Source: Streptomyces albireticuli (GTDB lineage: Bacteria; Actinomycetota; Actinomycetes; Streptomycetales; Streptomycetaceae). Taken from it: 64,000 bases of DNA. The notes under the pieces are model-generated. The model was not told the DNA's origin and did not search any database. It worked only from the letters and a program-made list of their open reading frames with translations. The DNA lies in NCBI RefSeq assembly GCF_021228125.1, contig NZ_JAJQQS010000002.1, positions 186,001 to 250,000 of the forward strand, read 5' to 3'. Position numbers and translations under genes: made by a program. Positions 45,555 through 54,368 of this stretch are shown piece by piece (within the stretch, counting starts at the first letter, position 1; every line of letters starts with the position of its first letter).

Positions 45555-48287
45555 TCACACCCATGTCCTGGGGCGGAAACGGTTGGCCCGTTCCACCAGT
45601 TCGATCCGTTCCTCGCCGCGCTGGGCGAGCCGTGCCAGCACGCGGTACGAGCGCTCCAGCCCGAAGCGCAGCCCGCGCTCCTCCAGGCCGCTGCCGAGCA
45701 GTGTGGCAGCGGCCGCCGCGCCCGGTGGCCCGGCCGCGCCCCGCGCGCCCGAGAGCACCCAGTCCAGCGCGCATCCCAGCACCTCCGTCGACAGCCGCTC
45801 CCGGCGCACCGTGTCCAGTCCGAACTCCGTGAGCCGCTCCACCTGGCCGGCGGCCGCCATCAGGTCGTCCAGCAGCGGGTCCTCCGGTGAGCGCTGCCGC
45901 AGCCTCGCCCGTACCCCCGCGACCCGCGCCGCCGTGTAGTGGATGGACGCCTCCGGTACGGACTCCAGGGCCGCGACCGCCCCCGTGCGGTCGCCGGCGG
46001 CCAGCCGCACCCGGGCCAGCCCGAACGCGGCGCTCACATAGCTCGGGTCCGTCGCCCACACCAGGTGGTAGTAGTCGGCGGCGTTGTCGAGCTGGCCGAG
46101 CACCTCGGCGCACACGCCCAGCGCCAGCTTCGGCGCGGGCTCGCCGGGGAACGCGTCGTAGACGGCGTCGAAGGCGAGGGCGGCGGTCCCGTGGTCACCG
46201 GAGGCCAGGGCGTACAGGCCGCGGTACCAGACGACCCGCCAGTCGTCCGGGTGCGCGGCCTCCAGGCTCTCTATCGCCTTGGACGCCTGGACGCCCTCGC
46301 CCAGTTCCAGCTGGGCCCGTATCCGGCGCAGCCGCAGCTCCAGCGATTCGGCGGGTGCCCCCTGGAGCGCCGCGTACACCTCGGCGGGCCGGGAGGCGAG
46401 CAGACCGGCGAGGAAGCCCGCGTTGGGGTCCGCCGGGTCGACGAGCGGCACGGGCAGGGCGAGCGCCGTGGCCGGGGCGTCGAGCGCGGCGACGGCCGGG
46501 CCCGTGTGCGCCGTCGGCGCCGGGCGGGTGAGCCGGGCCGTGGCCGCGCCGCCGCCCGGCGGCTGCGCGGGCACCGCGGCCCGCGCCTCCGGCGGGGCCT
46601 CGCGGGCGCCCGCTCTGCCGCCCAGCGCGGACGTCTCGCCGCCCGTCTCCGCGAACAGCCCGCTGTCGACGACCCGCAGCTCCGGGCCGAACAGCGTGGA
46701 CAGCGCGGGCCGGGGCCGGCCCGTCTGCACCGCCACGACCTCCCGCAGCACCCCCGTCAGCTGCTCCGCCATCTCCCGCGCGGACGCGAACCGCCGGCCC
46801 GGGTCCGGGTCCGTGGCCCGCACCAGGAACCGGTAGAAGGACTCGTACCGTGTGAAGACCTCGACGCTCCCCGGCTCCGGGAGGCTGTGCGCGAAGACAT
46901 TGGTGTAGCCCTGGAAGTCGAAGGTCAGCACGGCGAGCGTGCGGGCCACGGTGTAGAGGTCGGAGGCGACGGACGGGCCGGCCTCCGCCACCTCGGGGGC
47001 CTGGTAGCCGACCGTGCCGTAGATCGCGCTCTCGTCGTCGTCCGTCCGCCGGACCGCGCCCATGTCGATGAGCTTGAGCTGGTCGTGCTGCTGGATCGCG
47101 TTGTCGACCTTGAAGTCGCAGTACAGCAGGTCGCGGCTGTGCAGATGGCCGAGGGCCTCCAGGGCCTCGATGCCGTACGCGCAGGCCTGCTCGACCGGCA
47201 GCGGGTCCCGCCGGCCGTCCGGGGTCCGGCGTTCGTTGGCGATCTCCTTGAGGGACTTGCCGCCGACGTACTCCATGACGATGTAACCGTCGAGGCTGCC
47301 GGTCCGCTGGTCGAGGTGCTCGACGAAGTTGTAGATCCGGACGATGTTGGCGTGCTCGATCTCGGCGAGGAAGCGCCGCTCGGAGACGGCGACCGCCAGG
47401 GCGTCCTCGTCACCGGTGTCCAGCAGGCCCTTGAGGACCACCCACCGGTCGGACACGGCGCGGTCGACGGCCAGATAGATCCAGCCCAGGCCGCCGTGGG
47501 CGAGACAGCCCGCCACCTCGTACTGCCCGTGCACCACGTCGCCCCGCCGCAGCTTGGGCACGAAGGAGTACGGGTGCCCGCACTTGGTGCAGAAGCCTTC
47601 CGTGCGCCCCTTCCGGTCACCGCGCGCCCGCCCCACCGGGGCGCCGCAGTCGCCCTTGCTGCAGAACCGCTTCCGCTCGGGCACCTCGGGGTTCGCCAGC
47701 ACCGCGGCACGGGGGTCGGGCCGCGGCACCTCCGGCACCGTGACCAGACCCGCGCCCAGCCGGCCGCGCCCGGAGGAGGGCGCGGACGTCGAGTGCGAGC
47801 TGCGCACCGACACCGAGCGGGACCCCGAGCCCGTGGAACCCTCGCCGCCCGCCGACAGCCGCCCCGACACCGAGCGGCGCGACGACGAGGACCGCGACGA
47901 GGAGGACCGCGCCGACGAGGGCCGCGACGACGAGGACCGGGAGCCCGACGATCCCGAGCCGGAGGACCCCGAAGACCCTGATCCCGAGGCCCCCGACCCT
48001 GACGCCCCTGATCCCGAGGGCGCCCCTGATCCCGAGGACGCCGGGGACGGCCGTGGTGACGGGGACGGTGGGAGCGGCTGACGGGGCGGGGACGGCGCGG
48101 CGGGCGCGTACGCGCCCCCCGACACCCGGGTCAGCGCGGAGCTCGCGGCACCCGTGGCCGGCGGGGCCGGCATCCCGCCCGGCGGGACCACGGGCGCGAG
48201 CCCGCACGTGTCGCAGTACAGCTCGCCGCCCCCGACGTCCTCGTACGTGCCGCCGCAGCCCTGCCGCCGGCAGGCCGCCTCACTCAT
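45555..48287 (-). CDS. pknG: PknG-like Ser/Thr protein kinase with TPR domain
   Basis: A 910-residue kinase. Order: zinc ribbon (C6, C11, C25, C28), a Ser-rich linker (about 65-170), a rubredoxin-like RFCSKGDCGAP and FCTKCGHPYSF (about 205-245), a kinase domain (about 250-520) with LAHGGLGWIYLA, VVLKGLL (catalytic Lys), LYCDFKVDNAI, LIDMGAVRR and YGTVGYQAPE, then a C-terminal TPR region (about 600-850, e.g. LLASRPAEVYAALQG and RVVWYRGLYALASGDHG). This is the PknG architecture. In mycobacteria PknG controls the 2-oxoglutarate node through GarA. Start 48287 has GGGG upstream and overlaps the preceding gene by eight bases. Confidence 0.9.
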   Translation of the reverse strand: MSEAACRRQGCGGTYEDVGGGELYCDTCGLAPVVPPGGMPAPPATGAASSALTRVSGGAYAPAAPSPPRQPLPPSPSPRPSPASSGSGAPSGSGASGSGASGSGSSGSSGSGSSGSRSSSSRPSSARSSSSRSSSSRRSVSGRLSAGGEGSTGSGSRSVSVRSSHSTSAPSSGRGRLGAGLVTVPEVPRPDPRAAVLANPEVPERKRFCSKGDCGAPVGRARGDRKGRTEGFCTKCGHPYSFVPKLRRGDVVHGQYEVAGCLAHGGLGWIYLAVDRAVSDRWVVLKGLLDTGDEDALAVAVSERRFLAEIEHANIVRIYNFVEHLDQRTGSLDGYIVMEYVGGKSLKEIANERRTPDGRRDPLPVEQACAYGIEALEALGHLHSRDLLYCDFKVDNAIQQHDQLKLIDMGAVRRTDDDESAIYGTVGYQAPEVAEAGPSVASDLYTVARTLAVLTFDFQGYTNVFAHSLPEPGSVEVFTRYESFYRFLVRATDPDPGRRFASAREMAEQLTGVLREVVAVQTGRPRPALSTLFGPELRVVDSGLFAETGGETSALGGRAGAREAPPEARAAVPAQPPGGGAATARLTRPAPTAHTGPAVAALDAPATALALPVPLVDPADPNAGFLAGLLASRPAEVYAALQGAPAESLELRLRRIRAQLELGEGVQASKAIESLEAAHPDDWRVVWYRGLYALASGDHGTAALAFDAVYDAFPGEPAPKLALGVCAEVLGQLDNAADYYHLVWATDPSYVSAAFGLARVRLAAGDRTGAVAALESVPEASIHYTAARVAGVRARLRQRSPEDPLLDDLMAAAGQVERLTEFGLDTVRRERLSTEVLGCALDWVLSGARGAAGPPGAAAAATLLGSGLEERGLRFGLERSYRVLARLAQRGEERIELVERANRFRPRTWV

Positions 48288-49614
48288 GGTTCCCCCTACG
48301 GTCGACGGGCACCGAGGGCCCGGTCGCGGACGGCGGGGCGAGTGCCTCCGCCAGCGCCTGCTGATAGCGCAGCACGGCCTGTTCGGCGGCCATCAGGTCG
48401 CACGGCGCGCTCCACAGCATCCGGCGCGCCGCGTCGTGGCGCTCGACGAGGAAGGTGTCCTCGGTGAAGCCGAGCCGGGCGGCCTTCGCGCGGTACGCGT
48501 CCAGCCGGCCGCGCAGCTCGGCCCGGACGGCCAGCGGCGCCGTGACGGCCGTCAGCGAGTCACGGGCGCGCAGCAACTCCTCCTCGGCGCGCCGCTCCAG
48601 GTCCTCCAGGAGCGGCGAGAGCCGGTGCCACCGGGCGTGTCTGCGGTGGTCCGCCGCGGCCGACAGCTGTTCGTAGAGCTCGGTCGGCGGGCCGGAGACG
48701 GCCGGTACCACCGAGGCGGCGATCTTGGAGAGGACCTCCGTCCGCGCCTGGCGGGCCTCGTTGAGCGTGCGGTCCGCGCGCGAGAGGACGTCGCGCACCC
48801 GCAGCAGCCGCTGCTCGGCGTCCTGCCGGACGTCCAGGACGGCTTCGACCTCGCGGCGGACGTCCTCCAGGGCGCGGGCGGCGCGGTCGTAGCGGCCGGT
48901 GTCGGGGCGGCCACCGCCCGGCGCGGAGCTGGGCGAGGCGCCGGCCCAGAAGGCGAGCGGATCGGATATCACCTCGGCGCGCAGCGAGGCCAGTTCGCCG
49001 GTGATGTGTTCCAGGTCGTCCCCGGCGGGGTGCTCACCGGGGCGCACGCCCACCGAGTGGGCGAGCGAGCGGGTGCGCTGGAGCTCGGCTGCGAGCAGGT
49101 CGATCCGGGCGGGCAGCGCCGACCAGACGGCGTCGGCGGTGACGACCACGTCGAGCGCCTCGGCGTACCAGCCGTTCATCCGTTCGAGGAGCTCCTGGAG
49201 GCTGAGCCGCTCGCTGAGCCGGGCGGCCGTCCCGGCCGGGGAGCCCTCGGCCGCCGTGGGGAGGTGCTCTCCCCCGGCCAGGGTGACCCCGCTGCCGCGC
49301 AGCAGCTCGGTGAGCTCGGACAGCTCGCCCTGGGTGGGCCAGCGCCGCCTGCCGCGCAGTGCCCGGGCCGCGGTGAGGGCCGAGGTGTACGCGTCGAAGT
49401 ACGCCCACAGCCGGGTGATGAGCCGCTCGGCGACGGCCCACCGGCTCCTGGTCGCGCCGGTGAGTTCCGCGCCCTCCAGGAGGCGACGGCCGGCGTGGTC
49501 CTGGAGGGCGAGCAGCGAGGACTCCACGGCCTCGTGCTCCGCGCCGAGCCTCGCCAGCGCACGGTCCACCTCCTCGCGGCTCAGGGCCGGCCCGGTGGAT
49601 CCCGCGACCGCCAT
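48280..49614 (-). CDS. Coiled-coil protein of unknown function in the PknG operon
   Basis: A 444-residue, almost entirely helical protein. It has heptad-like stretches: SREEVDRALARLGAEHEAVE, RYDRAARALEDVRREVEAVLD, EQRLLRVRDVLSRADRTLNE and RRAEEELLRARDSLTAV. It has no signal peptide, membrane segment or recognisable catalytic motif. It sits between glnH and pknG and overlaps pknG by eight bases, so a scaffold or adaptor role for the kinase is likely but unproven. I do not know an equivalent in the mycobacterial locus. Confidence 0.72.
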   Translation of the reverse strand: MAVAGSTGPALSREEVDRALARLGAEHEAVESSLLALQDHAGRRLLEGAELTGATRSRWAVAERLITRLWAYFDAYTSALTAARALRGRRRWPTQGELSELTELLRGSGVTLAGGEHLPTAAEGSPAGTAARLSERLSLQELLERMNGWYAEALDVVVTADAVWSALPARIDLLAAELQRTRSLAHSVGVRPGEHPAGDDLEHITGELASLRAEVISDPLAFWAGASPSSAPGGGRPDTGRYDRAARALEDVRREVEAVLDVRQDAEQRLLRVRDVLSRADRTLNEARQARTEVLSKIAASVVPAVSGPPTELYEQLSAAADHRRHARWHRLSPLLEDLERRAEEELLRARDSLTAVTAPLAVRAELRGRLDAYRAKAARLGFTEDTFLVERHDAARRMLWSAPCDLMAAEQAVLRYQQALAEALAPPSATGPSVPVDRRGNHE

Positions 49615-49738
49615 CGATCCCCTCTCCCGTCCGCGGCGCGCGCCGCGGACGTGTCCGTAACGGTGGTGCTCGTCGTCCCGTGCCGGTGTCGCCGCCGGGG
49701 CCCGGCCGGTGCTGTCCGGTGCCCGCCCCGGCGCCGCC

Positions 49739-50992
49739 CTAGTCCCGGTACTTGGGTGCCGGGGGCGCGGTGTAGCCCTTGAGGTCGGCCGCCAGCCACT
49801 TGGTGTACGCCCGCATCCACGGGCTGTCGCCGCCGCCGCTGCGGTAGTCGTCCAGCACCTTGTTGACCCGGCGTACCAGGTCCACGTCCTTGAGGTTCAT
49901 CGCCACGCCGTACGGGTCGGTGGTGAACGGCTTTCCGACGAGCTGCACGGACGGGTCCTGGGCCGCCAGACCGGCCCCCAGGGCGTTGTCCGTGAGGACC
50001 GCGTCCACCTGGCCGAGCTGGAGCCGGACCAGGCAGTCCAGCTGATTGGGCACCGTGACCAGGCGCGCGCCGTGCGGCTGTTCCCTCATCTTCGACTCCG
50101 CTGTGGCCCCCTTGGCCGCACAGACCTTCTTCCCCTTCAGGGAGTCGTCGAACGCGGTGACGGAAGACCCCCTCGGTGCAAGTATCTGCTGGCCCGCGAC
50201 GAAGTATGCGGTGGAGAAGGCGACTTGTCGGATCCGGTCGCAGGTGATGGACATGGTGCGCGCGATGAGATCGACCTTGCCCTTTTCCAGGGCGGGAATG
50301 CGCTGGCTGGTGGGGATCGCCAGGAAGATCACCTTGTCGGCGTCGCCCAGGATGTCCTTGGCGATCGCGCGTGCCAGGTCGATGTCGAAGCCGCTGAGCT
50401 CGCCGGTGGACGGATTGCGGTAGCCCCAGCGGAAGCTGTCCTGGTCGACGCCCGCGATCAGCCGCCCGCGGTTCTTGATCCGCTGGACCGCCGGGCCGTC
50501 CGCGCCGTCGCCCGGACGCAGGCTCGCCTCCGGGTCGGCGCAGGTCGCGGGTGCCGCGGCGGACACCTCGGCGGTGCCGGAGGCGTCGGCCGTGCCGGCG
50601 GCATCGGAAGCGTCGGCCACGGCCGCGGTCCGGGGGGCGGCCGCCATCTCCGCCGTACGCGCCGGGTGTTCCCGGCCGGCCGGCACCGGCGCGGTGGCCG
50701 TCGCCGCGAGTACGCATACGGCCGCCGTCGCGGCCAGGGCGAGCGACCGGCCGCGCGAAGGGCTTGGAACCCCGGGCGACTTCGGCCCCCGGGCGGCCTC
50801 CCGGCCCGGTGGCGCCTCCGGCCGGCCCGTCCGCCGTGCCCGTATCGCGTGCGCCACGCGGCCCGTCCGCCCCGGCCGGCCGTGCGCTTGCCCGTGCCCC
50901 TCGCCGTGCTCCGATCCGTGCGTCCGCCCGTGCCCCTGCTCGTTCCCCTGTTCGCGCCCCTGTCCGTTCACAGGCCCGCCTCCCCCCGTCAC
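49739..50992 (-). CDS. glnH: Glutamate/aspartate-binding protein GlnH, membrane-anchored
   Basis: A 417-residue periplasmic-binding protein. The core (about 145-415) has RIKNRGRLIAGVDQDSFRWG, SGFDIDLARAIAKDILGDAD, KGKVDLIARTMSITCDRIRQ, AFSTAYFVAGQQIL and VDAVLTDNALGAGLAAQDP, typical for glutamate/glutamine ABC binding proteins. An 80-residue N-terminus precedes a helix SLALAATAAVCVLAATATAP; the sequence AAVC is not a clean lipobox, so it may be a plain anchor or lipoprotein. The N-terminus is His/Gln/Gly-rich. In mycobacteria GlnH binds Asp/Glu and signals through GlnX to PknG. Start overlaps the glnX stop (ATGA). Confidence 0.85.
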   Translation of the reverse strand: MTGGGGPVNGQGREQGNEQGHGRTHGSEHGEGHGQAHGRPGRTGRVAHAIRARRTGRPEAPPGREAARGPKSPGVPSPSRGRSLALAATAAVCVLAATATAPVPAGREHPARTAEMAAAPRTAAVADASDAAGTADASGTAEVSAAAPATCADPEASLRPGDGADGPAVQRIKNRGRLIAGVDQDSFRWGYRNPSTGELSGFDIDLARAIAKDILGDADKVIFLAIPTSQRIPALEKGKVDLIARTMSITCDRIRQVAFSTAYFVAGQQILAPRGSSVTAFDDSLKGKKVCAAKGATAESKMREQPHGARLVTVPNQLDCLVRLQLGQVDAVLTDNALGAGLAAQDPSVQLVGKPFTTDPYGVAMNLKDVDLVRRVNKVLDDYRSGGGDSPWMRAYTKWLAADLKGYTAPPAPKYRD

Positions 50993-52377
50993 CGGTACTC
51001 CGACAGTCTGCGCCCGATCCCGAGCACCGCGCCCGCCGCCCCCAGCACCGCCAGCACCACGGCCCCGGCCGCCAGCCCGGCCAGGGCTCCGCGCCCGTCG
51101 TCGGCCGCCGCCCGGAAGTCGCCCTGCTCATGGGCCAGGGCCCGCCGGAGCCGTTCGTCCACCCGGTCGAAGGACTCGCCCGTGCTGCCCTTCTCGCCGA
51201 TCACCTTCGGCAGCGCCCGGTCGTAGTCCCCGCCGTCGTCCGCCGCGCGGGCCTCGGCGTGCCGCACCTGCCACTCCCGGACGTCCTTGACGACGGCGTC
51301 GACCGCCGCCCGGCCCTCGGAGTCCTCGGCGAGCGCCCGGGCCCGCGCCAGCAGGGTGCCCGGCGCGGCGGCGCCGCGGCCCTCGCCGACGAGCTTGCGC
51401 ATCCCGTCGCGGTAGCTCGCCTCGTACGCGTCGTCCTTGTTCTCCGTGAGCACCGCGCCGCGCGCCACCAGCGTGAGGTTCTCGTCGCCGCGCGCCTGGA
51501 GCGAGCCGATCCGGGCCTCGTTGAGTATCCGGAGCGACCGGGCGCCGTGCTCCGAGGAGCCCTCCAGGCCGGAGCGGGCCAGGGCGTGCCCGACGACCAG
51601 CCACAGCAGCACCACCACGGCGGTCGCGGTGGCGGCCAGCATCCCGTGGTTGAAGACGCGGTGGGTGCGGAGGTACGTGCGCCGCTGGGCCCAGCCGAGC
51701 GCGCCGAGCGCGGCCAGGCCGAGGACCAGCGAGGCCCAGGGCCAGGACTTGGCGTCGGCGTAGTCGGAGCCGAGCCGTCCGGTCTCCGTCTCGTAGAGCT
51801 CGCGGGCGGCGGGCAGCAGGCCGTCGCGCATCAGGTCGCCCGCGGTGCGCAGATAGGCGCCGCCCAGGGGGAGTCCCTGCCGGTTGTTGGCGCGGGCGGA
51901 CTCCACGAGGCCGGTGTAGCGCGGGAGGAGTTCGTTCAGCCGGGAAATCTGCCGGCGGGCGGTGTCGGAGCCCTCGGCGCTGGCCGCGGCCTTCACCAGC
52001 AGGCCGGACGCCAGCGCGATGTCCTTCTCGTACCGCTGCCGGACCGCAGGGGACTCCCGGGAGCCCGCGAGGAAGCCGCTGGCGGCCGTGGTGTCGGCGT
52101 CGGCGAGGGAGCGGTAGACGTCGGCGGCGTCGGCGCTGAGCGGCTGGCTGCGGCCCACCACGGCGTCGGCGGCCGAGGCCCGGTCCGTGACCTGCCAGGC
52201 CGTCACCGCGCCGAACGCGACCAGCAGCAGGGCCAGCAGGGCGCCGATGGCGCGCAGCCGCCCCGGCTCGGTCGTGGCCACGGCCCGCAGGCGGTCGGCC
52301 GCCTCCCGCCAGGCGGCGGGCAGGGCGGGCGTGGGCGGCGGTGGCGCGGCGCCGCCGGCCGGCTGCGGGTATGACAC
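50989..52377 (-). CDS. glnX: GlnX-like transmembrane signalling protein
   Basis: A 462-residue membrane protein with four helices: near 42-65 (LRAIGALLALLLVAFGAVTA), 213-230 (WASLVLGLAALGALGW), 243-262 (GMLAATATAVVVLLWLVVGH) and 432-455 (GALAGLAAGAVVLAVLGAAG). Two extracytoplasmic loops, each about 150 residues and helical, match GlnX of mycobacteria, which receives the GlnH signal. GTG at 52377 has GGAGG just upstream. It begins a leftward set of seven genes. No kinase or catalytic motif is present in it. Confidence 0.85.
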   Translation of the reverse strand: MSYPQPAGGAAPPPPTPALPAAWREAADRLRAVATTEPGRLRAIGALLALLLVAFGAVTAWQVTDRASAADAVVGRSQPLSADAADVYRSLADADTTAASGFLAGSRESPAVRQRYEKDIALASGLLVKAAASAEGSDTARRQISRLNELLPRYTGLVESARANNRQGLPLGGAYLRTAGDLMRDGLLPAARELYETETGRLGSDYADAKSWPWASLVLGLAALGALGWAQRRTYLRTHRVFNHGMLAATATAVVVLLWLVVGHALARSGLEGSSEHGARSLRILNEARIGSLQARGDENLTLVARGAVLTENKDDAYEASYRDGMRKLVGEGRGAAAPGTLLARARALAEDSEGRAAVDAVVKDVREWQVRHAEARAADDGGDYDRALPKVIGEKGSTGESFDRVDERLRRALAHEQGDFRAAADDGRGALAGLAAGAVVLAVLGAAGAVLGIGRRLSEYR

Positions 52378-52520
52378 GGGACCTCCCCCTCGGTCGCTGC
52401 GGGCGCCCGTCCCCCGGGTGGCCGGGAGAGCCCCGGACGAACCCCGGACGAACAGCAGCCCCGGCCAGCAGTATGGCCGCAGGGGCTGACAAACACACCG
52501 GTACCGACCCGATCTTGTTC

Positions 52521-52532
52521 GGATCGCGATCC
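52521..52532. promoter_or_regulatory. Palindrome upstream of glnX
   Basis: GGATCGCGATCC is a perfect 12-base palindrome 144 bases upstream of glnX, in the 285-base gap that holds its promoter. Two copies of CCCCGGACGAA (near 52430-52452) lie nearer the gene. Either could be a regulatory site. Confidence 0.4.
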
Positions 52533-52571
52533 GCCCCCGGGCCCGTGCCGGCCTCCGTACCCACCACGCGC

Positions 52572-52626
52572 GACGGGCCCGTCCGGTTCCCGCGCCGTGT
52601 GGGCGGGGATCGCCGGACGGGCCCGT
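52572..52626 (-). terminator. Hairpin downstream of melC2
   Basis: GACGGGCCCGTCCGG (52572-52586) and CCGGACGGGCCCGTG (52612-52626) pair at 14 of 15 positions, with each arm itself palindromic (ACGGGCCCGT). It starts 37 bases after the tyrosinase stop. Confidence 0.65.
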
Positions 52627-52662
52627 GGGGCACCGTCACGCTCCGCGGGGCGGAGCCGACCG

Positions 52663-53484
52663 TCAGCGGTCGTAGGTGTAGAACTTCGTGTGGTCCAGCA
52701 TGTCGGCCGGGGTCACATTGTTCCAGGGGCGCATGGTGTCGTTGAGGTCGACGACGTTCGCGGTGCCGGCGGCCGGCAGGTAGGGCGACGTCGGGTGCAT
52801 GCGCTGCCAGTCGGCCCACAGCTTGTCGATGAAGCAGTGGTGCAGCCAGAAGGCGGGGTCGTTGGGGGAGACACCGGTGGCCATCTGGCCGCCGATCCAC
52901 ACGTGGACGCTGTTGTGGATGCGGCCCTGGCCGCGCCAGCCCTCCAGGTTGTTGCGGAAGCCCTCCGAGGCGCTGTTCCAGGGAGCCATGTCGTAGGTGG
53001 TCATGGCGAGCACGGCGTCGACCTGGGCGCGCGTGGGCAGCTGGGCGCCGGCGCCCAGTTCACGCTGGAGGAACGGGCGGTTGTCGACGCTGACGTTGAT
53101 GTTCCACTTGCCCGTGGAGTACGCGAACGGGCCGGTGGTCACCTGGGAGTCGCGGCTGCGGCCGTTGCCGCCGAGGAAGTCGGCGCCCCAGATCGAGGAC
53201 GTGGTCGAGCGGTCGACGGTCCAGTCCCAGTAGGGGAGGGTGACCGAGGCGTCTATCTTCTGGAGCTCCTGCTCGAACTGGATCAGGAAGCGGCGGTGCC
53301 AGGGGAGGAACGAGGGGGAGCGGTGACCGACGCGTTCGCCGTTGTCCGTGTCGCTCATGATGAACTCGTTGTGCGTCCGCACGAATCCGTCGTAGACGCC
53401 GGTGCGCTTGAGCTCCAGCAAGGCGTTGACGAAGTTGCGCTTCTCGGTGGCGCTGAGCGTCGCCTGGTTCTTACGCACTGCCAT
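52663..53484 (-). CDS. melC2: Tyrosinase (melanin synthesis)
   Basis: A 273-residue type-3 copper enzyme that oxidises tyrosine to dopaquinone. CuA ligands are in FVRTHNEF, GHRSPSFLPWHRRFL; CuB ligands in GRIHNSVHVWIGG and PAFWLHHCFIDKLWADWQ. All six His are in place. It has no signal peptide and leaves the cell with MelC1, which also loads copper. The length equals the streptomycete MelC2. ATG at 53484. Confidence 0.96.
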   Translation of the reverse strand: MAVRKNQATLSATEKRNFVNALLELKRTGVYDGFVRTHNEFIMSDTDNGERVGHRSPSFLPWHRRFLIQFEQELQKIDASVTLPYWDWTVDRSTTSSIWGADFLGGNGRSRDSQVTTGPFAYSTGKWNINVSVDNRPFLQRELGAGAQLPTRAQVDAVLAMTTYDMAPWNSASEGFRNNLEGWRGQGRIHNSVHVWIGGQMATGVSPNDPAFWLHHCFIDKLWADWQRMHPTSPYLPAAGTANVVDLNDTMRPWNNVTPADMLDHTKFYTYDR

Positions 53485-53533
53485 GGGGGTTCTGTCCTCT
53501 CGGGTCGGGTCGGTGGAACGGCAGAGCGGTGAC

Positions 53534-53929
53534 TCAGGTGGCGATCGGGACCAGCGTGGCGCCGCGGAGCTTGTCGACGGCGGCGCGGGTCACGGCGAGC
53601 GGGGTCGCGAACGTCTCGTAGTGGTTCACGACGCTGATCCAGGTGCCGTCGGCGTTCTGCATCAGGTGCAGTTCCTTGCCGTCGATCGAGGCGGTGAAGC
53701 CGCCGTGGGCGGCGTGCTCGCCGGTCGCGGGCTTACCGACGATGCGGCGGCCCTGGTAGACCTCGTCGAACGCCGCGGGACCACTGTGGCCGCCGTGGCC
53801 GGAGTGGTCGGTCATGGCGGCCGTGGCGGTACGGGTCGCGGCCATGGCGGTCGGCGCGGCGAGCGCGGCGCCGGCGACGGCCACGGCGGTTCCTCTGAGC
53901 ACAAGGCGTCGGGTGACGTTGGACGACAT
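53534..53929 (-). CDS. melC1: Tyrosinase cofactor MelC1 (copper chaperone, Tat-exported)
   Basis: A 131-residue protein with a Tat signal (TRRLVLRGTAVAVAGAALAA) and copper-binding HSGHGGHSGP. The C-terminal part VNHYETFATPLAVTRAAVDK, with FDEVYQGRRIVGK, is the MelC1 fold that binds MelC2, inserts copper and carries it out of the cell. GAGGGGGG lies nine bases before the ATG. It is first in the melC1-melC2 operon, 49 bases from melC2. Confidence 0.95.
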   Translation of the reverse strand: MSSNVTRRLVLRGTAVAVAGAALAAPTAMAATRTATAAMTDHSGHGGHSGPAAFDEVYQGRRIVGKPATGEHAAHGGFTASIDGKELHLMQNADGTWISVVNHYETFATPLAVTRAAVDKLRGATLVPIAT

Positions 53930-54368
53930 GGGTCGAACCCCCCTCGGAAAGGATGAACAGGGACGGGAAGATCACTGATGGTCAGGAATGCACCCGCAAA
54001 TCCCTTTTGATGGCGGTTGCTTCCTGTATTTCGTGATCAATCCGTGCGGCCCGGATGCTTGCACGCCGCCGAGGAGGGCGCGAAACGGTTGACTGCTTTA
54101 CGGACATTCGGTGCATGAAAGGTCAACAAATGCCAGGGAAGGAATTTCTGGCGAATGGCCGTATTGACGCAACGTCAGGAAAATCCGCGTTCCCGCGCGA
54201 CCCCGGCAGGAGGATCTCCGGAATATCCTGGTCCGAGGTGACGCCTCTCACGATGTGAACATGACGTGAAGAGTGCGGTGATCCCGTGGATTTCGGCCAT
54301 GGGTGACGGCCCCCTGCCGTAAGGGCCGAGGCGGCCCCGGAAGAGACGGGACCGCCACCCCCGGCGGC
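53930..54368. other. melC upstream region, no gene seen
   Basis: The 439 bases have lower GC near 53990-54190 and hold the melC promoter on the minus strand. A 47-residue frame (54115-54258) lacks a ribosome site and GC-biased third positions and is not called. The far end also holds the 3' untranslated region of the csn operon; no clear hairpin is seen there. Confidence 0.5.

Noticed and set aside
54115..54258. Possible 47-residue small protein upstream of melC
   Set aside because: No ribosome site, no third-position GC bias and no similarity I recognise.
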